DNA of 64,000 nt from Azoarcus sp. (GTDB lineage Bacteria; Pseudomonadota; Gammaproteobacteria; Burkholderiales; Rhodocyclaceae), in assembly GCA_020725025.1 (NCBI GenBank), contig DYFV01000009.1:40583-104582 (forward strand), read 5' to 3'. Below are positions 62,017 through 64,000 of this stretch, piece after piece. The position numbers and the translations under genes were made by a program. The notes beneath the pieces were generated by a model. The model did not search any database and was not told where the DNA came from. It saw only the letters and a list, made by a program, of their open reading frames with translations. How positions within the stretch are numbered: position 1 is the stretch's first letter; every line of letters starts with the position of its first letter.

Positions 62017-63653
62017 TGCCGGAACCGCGACACCAGCGCTCCCAGTTCCTGGGCGACGCCCTCCAGCCGTCGCGCCGACTCGGCGGTGTGCCGGGTCGAG
62101 GCGCTGGTTTCCTCCACCATCTGGGCGATGCTCTCCACCTGCTGGGCAATGGCGTTGCTGGCGGTGCTCTGCTCCCGGGTGGCCAGGGCCACGTCCCGGA
62201 TGCGGGCGAGGGTGGTGGTGGCGCCGTCCCGGATGTCGCGCAGCGAGCGGGCCGCATCCTCGGCCAGCTCCCCCCCCCGCCGCACCTGGGGGATGGCTTC
62301 GTCCATTGCGCCGACCGCGGCGGCCGTGTCGCTCTGGATGGCGGAGATCATCTGCTCGATCTGCACGGTGGCGGCGGAGGTCCGCTCGGCCAGGCCGCGG
62401 ACCTCGTCGGCGACCACCGCGAAACCCCGTCCCTGCTCGCCGGCGCGGGCGGCCTCGATGGCCGCGTTCAGGGCGAGGAGGTTGGTCTGGGAGGCGATCT
62501 CCTTGATGACGCCGGCGATGGAGGAGATCTCCCGCGCCCGGTCCTCCAGCTTGCGGATCCGGTCCGCCGCACCGGAGACCGTCTCGGCGATGAGGTTCAT
62601 CCCCTCCGTGGCGGAGGCCACCTTCTGCTCGCCGCTCTCGGCCAGCGCCGCGGCATTGGAGGAGCTGTCCTCCGTTTCCCGGGCGCTGTCGGCGATGTGG
62701 TTGATGGAGACCGTCATCTCCTCGATGGCCGTCGCCATGGACGAGGCGGAGTCGGCCTGGCGGTGGGAGGCGGCCGCCACCTCGTCGGAGGCATGCACGA
62801 TGTCCTGGGCGGTGTCCTTCACGGTGTGGGCGCCCTGGGAGATCTGGGTCACCATCTCGCGGATGGAGCGGAGCATCCCCGCCAGGCCGGCCAGCATGCT
62901 GCCCGGCGCGGCGCTGCTCGCGTTCACCGTCAGATCGCCCGCCGCGGCCCGATCCATCAGGGCCAGGGCCTCGGCCGGCTCGCCGCCCACCTGGCGCAGC
63001 ACCGACCGCGCGCCCAGCGCGCCCAGGCCGATGATGACGAGCATGATGGCCCCGTTGATCGCCAGGTCCACCCACAGCCGGCGGGTCAGCGCCTCGGCCA
63101 CGTCATCCACGTACACGCCGGTGCCGATGACCCAGTCCCAGGGCTGGAAGTGGGCCACGTACTGGAGCTTGTCCACCGGCTTGCTGCCGCCCGGGCGCGG
63201 GAAGGAGGTATCCACGAAGGCGGCGCCCCCGCCGCGGACGGCGGCGGTGAGGTCCTTGATGGTGTATCGGCCCTGGCCGTCGCGCACCTCTTCGCTCATG
63301 TTGCGTCCCGCCCACTCCGGGCGGATAGGGTGCATCACCGAAACGCCGGTGGACGACCAGACGTAGAGGTACTCCGTCTTGCCGTCGGCGCCGCCGTAGC
63401 GCATGCCGTGGATGGCCTGCAGGGCCCGGGCCTTGGCCTCGTCCTGGGACAGCTCGCCCTTGGCCGCGCGGTCCTGGTAGGCGGCGGCGAGCTGGAAGGC
63501 GGACTCCACCAGGGAACGGATCTGCAACCTGCGCACCTCCATCAGGTCGGCCCTCACGGCGAATGCGTTGATGGCGGTCGTGGCGGCCAGCCCGATGAAG
63601 GCGGCGAGCACGAGGAGGACGATCTTGGTCTTGAGTCGGATGGAGTCGAGCAT
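62013..63653 (-). CDS. Methyl-accepting chemotaxis protein with sCache_2-type sensor
   Basis: 546 residues. A first membrane span at about 9-30 is followed by a periplasmic single-Cache domain (about 35-180; [20 protein letters not shown] and [16 protein letters not shown] are typical), a second span near 190-212, a HAMP-like region, and the signalling domain with the hairpin motif [21 protein letters not shown]. There is no C-terminal CheR pentapeptide. Such sensors bind small organic acids or related ligands. It sits between thiG and a thiG fragment, so it looks inserted; the ligand is unknown. Confidence 0.9.
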   Translation of the reverse strand: MLDSIRLKTKIVLLVLAAFIGLAATTAINAFAVRADLMEVRRLQIRSLVESAFQLAAAYQDRAAKGELSQDEAKARALQAIHGMRYGGADGKTEYLYVWSSTGVSVMHPIRPEWAGRNMSEEVRDGQGRYTIKDLTAAVRGGGAAFVDTSFPRPGGSKPVDKLQYVAHFQPWDWVIGTGVYVDDVAEALTRRLWVDLAINGAIMLVIIGLGALGARSVLRQVGGEPAEALALMDRAAAGDLTVNASSAAPGSMLAGLAGMLRSIREMVTQISQGAHTVKDTAQDIVHASDEVAAASHRQADSASSMATAIEEMTVSINHIADSARETEDSSSNAAALAESGEQKVASATEGMNLIAETVSGAADRIRKLEDRAREISSIAGVIKEIASQTNLLALNAAIEAARAGEQGRGFAVVADEVRGLAERTSAATVQIEQMISAIQSDTAAAVGAMDEAIPQVRRGGELAEDAARSLRDIRDGATTTLARIRDVALATREQSTASNAIAQQVESIAQMVEETSASTRHTAESARRLEGVAQELGALVSRFRH

Positions 63654-63751
63654 GATGGAAGGCCTCCGATGGAGATTCTCCGCACTGCGAGGAGGGGTAT
63701 ATCGGTATCGGCTGAAACAGGCGGACCTTTAGCGGAGACGGATGCGGAAAC

Positions 63752-63814
63752 CGGATCCCGCGCCGGTTCTAGGCGGCGAGGCCGAGCTCGCCGACCGCGA
63801 ACCTCATCGGCTGA
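63752..63814 (+). pseudogene. Degenerate fragment of the thiG 3' end
   Basis: In frame this reads RIPRRF*AARPSSPTANLIG*, against [20 protein letters not shown] at the end of thiG. At the DNA level 63766-63814 matches 61918-61966 at 41 of 49 positions, with the same stop and a TAG replacing the Tyr codon. No start or upstream coding region is retained. It is best explained as the relic of a second thiG end left by a duplication or insertion event involving the MCP gene. Confidence 0.75.
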
Positions 63815-63885
63815 ACCGGCCGGCGGCCGTAGTGCGACTTCGATCCGCCCCGGCGCGGGCGGATGACGTGCCCAGCGGTCCCCTG

Positions 63886-63916
63886 TCCGGATTCCGCCGG
63901 GCTTCATCGAGGCTAC
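63886..63916. repeat. Intergenic repeat element, solo copy
   Basis: TCCGGATTCCG...GCTTCATCGAGGCTAC, a diverged single copy of the element at 54278-54370 and 59883-59966, lying 7 bp beyond the stop of the partial minus-strand gene. Confidence 0.65.
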
Positions 63917-63923
63917 GTGTCCA

Positions 63924-64000
63924 TCACATCTTGCGATAGACCTCGGCACCGCTCTTCACGAACTCGACCGCCTTGGTCTCCATGCCCTTGGCGAGCGCCT
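63924..64000 (-). CDS. C-terminal end of a minus-strand gene (possibly thiC)
   Basis: Only the last 25 codons are in the window, reading ALAKGMETKAVEFVKSGAEV then YRKM and a stop. The pattern GMxxKxxEFxxxGAEVY resembles the C-terminus of phosphomethylpyrimidine synthase ThiC, and the thiS-thiG neighbourhood would fit, but the stretch is too short to be sure. The coding frame is open to the window edge. Confidence 0.45.
   Translation of the reverse strand, partial: ALAKGMETKAVEFVKSGAEVYRKM

Larger units (their letters stand above)
63654..63923. other. 270-bp region upstream of the MCP gene with relic sequences
   Basis: Contains the MCP upstream sequence (63654-63750), a degenerate thiG 3' fragment (63752-63814) and one copy of the intergenic repeat (63886-63916). 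No intact gene. Confidence 0.6.

Noticed and set aside
62013..63814. Insertion sequence or integron-like element carrying the MCP gene
   Set aside because: No transposase, integrase or terminal inverted repeats were seen; only the thiG-end duplication supports insertion, so no mobile element is annotated.

Overview
The window is a GC-rich (about two-thirds G+C by eye) proteobacterial chromosome segment with dense, mostly co-directional gene blocks. Gene content and order point to a betaproteobacterium of the Rhodocyclales type (Azoarcus/Thauera-like). The markers are type IV pilus and Pil-Chp genes, yqgE-ruvX-pyrR-pyrB-pyrX, rubredoxin-pilGHIJ-chpA beside thiD-thiE-hemL, RNB nuclease-TonB-aroE-mtgA, a PEP-CTERM protein and sigma-54-driven acetoin-type genes. 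The pilU/pilT...pilG block is also colinear with Pseudomonas, so a gammaproteobacterium is not excluded. No rRNA, tRNA, CRISPR array, transposase or phage gene was seen.

Layout. 1-2028: end of an SDR/epimerase gene, hemJ and an rlmL-like rRNA methyltransferase. 2083-6863: pilU and pilT on the minus strand, diverging from yggS-proC-yggT-yggU. 6933-8597: an acyl-CoA synthetase. 8649-12398 (minus): yqgE-ruvX-pyrR-pyrB-pyrX, with PyrX lacking the dihydroorotase zinc histidines. 12566-22465 (minus): rubredoxin, then pilG, pilH, pilI, pilJ and a 2012-residue ChpA. 22567-24022: thiD-thiE. 24236-26169 (minus): a response regulator, a CheC-type phosphatase and a PAS-GGDEF diguanylate cyclase. 26495-27784: hemL. 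27831-30048 (minus): a PEP-CTERM protein with its own sigma-54 promoter, and mgtE. 30166-36986 (minus): yqiA-rarD-RNB nuclease-tonB-aroE-mtgA, and a YkgJ/DUF2478 pair. 37105-42977 (minus): a SWIM-SNF2 helicase, a SPASM radical-SAM protein and a porin.

The accessory part is 43-62 kb. It holds two TPP-dependent, lipoate-linked dehydrogenase systems. System 1 (43558-49623) has E1-alpha, E1-beta, a free-standing lipoyl domain, a free-standing E2 catalytic core and a lipoate ligase, followed by a Tat-exported small subunit and a GMC oxidoreductase. It sits behind a sigma-54 promoter with two phased palindromes and ends at an intrinsic terminator. An AcoR-like enhancer-binding protein with its own sigma-54 promoter follows, then a PQQ dehydrogenase with a sigma-54 promoter and a cytochrome c with a CX3CH haem motif. 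System 2 is a second AcoR-like activator diverging from acoA-acoB-acoC, which has a sigma-54 promoter and a related palindrome. A lipA copy and thiS-thiG follow. No E3 gene is present, so E3 must come from elsewhere. The likely common theme is oxidation of an alcohol, diol or hydroxyketone: periplasmic GMC and PQQ enzymes feed electrons outward, and the two cytoplasmic complexes cleave the ketone or 2-oxo product to acyl-CoA.

The right end holds a methyl-accepting chemotaxis gene placed between thiG and a degenerate copy of the thiG 3' end, and the last bases carry the C-terminus of a minus-strand gene (possibly thiC). Three intergenic sites in the last 10 kb carry copies of a short inverted-repeat element.
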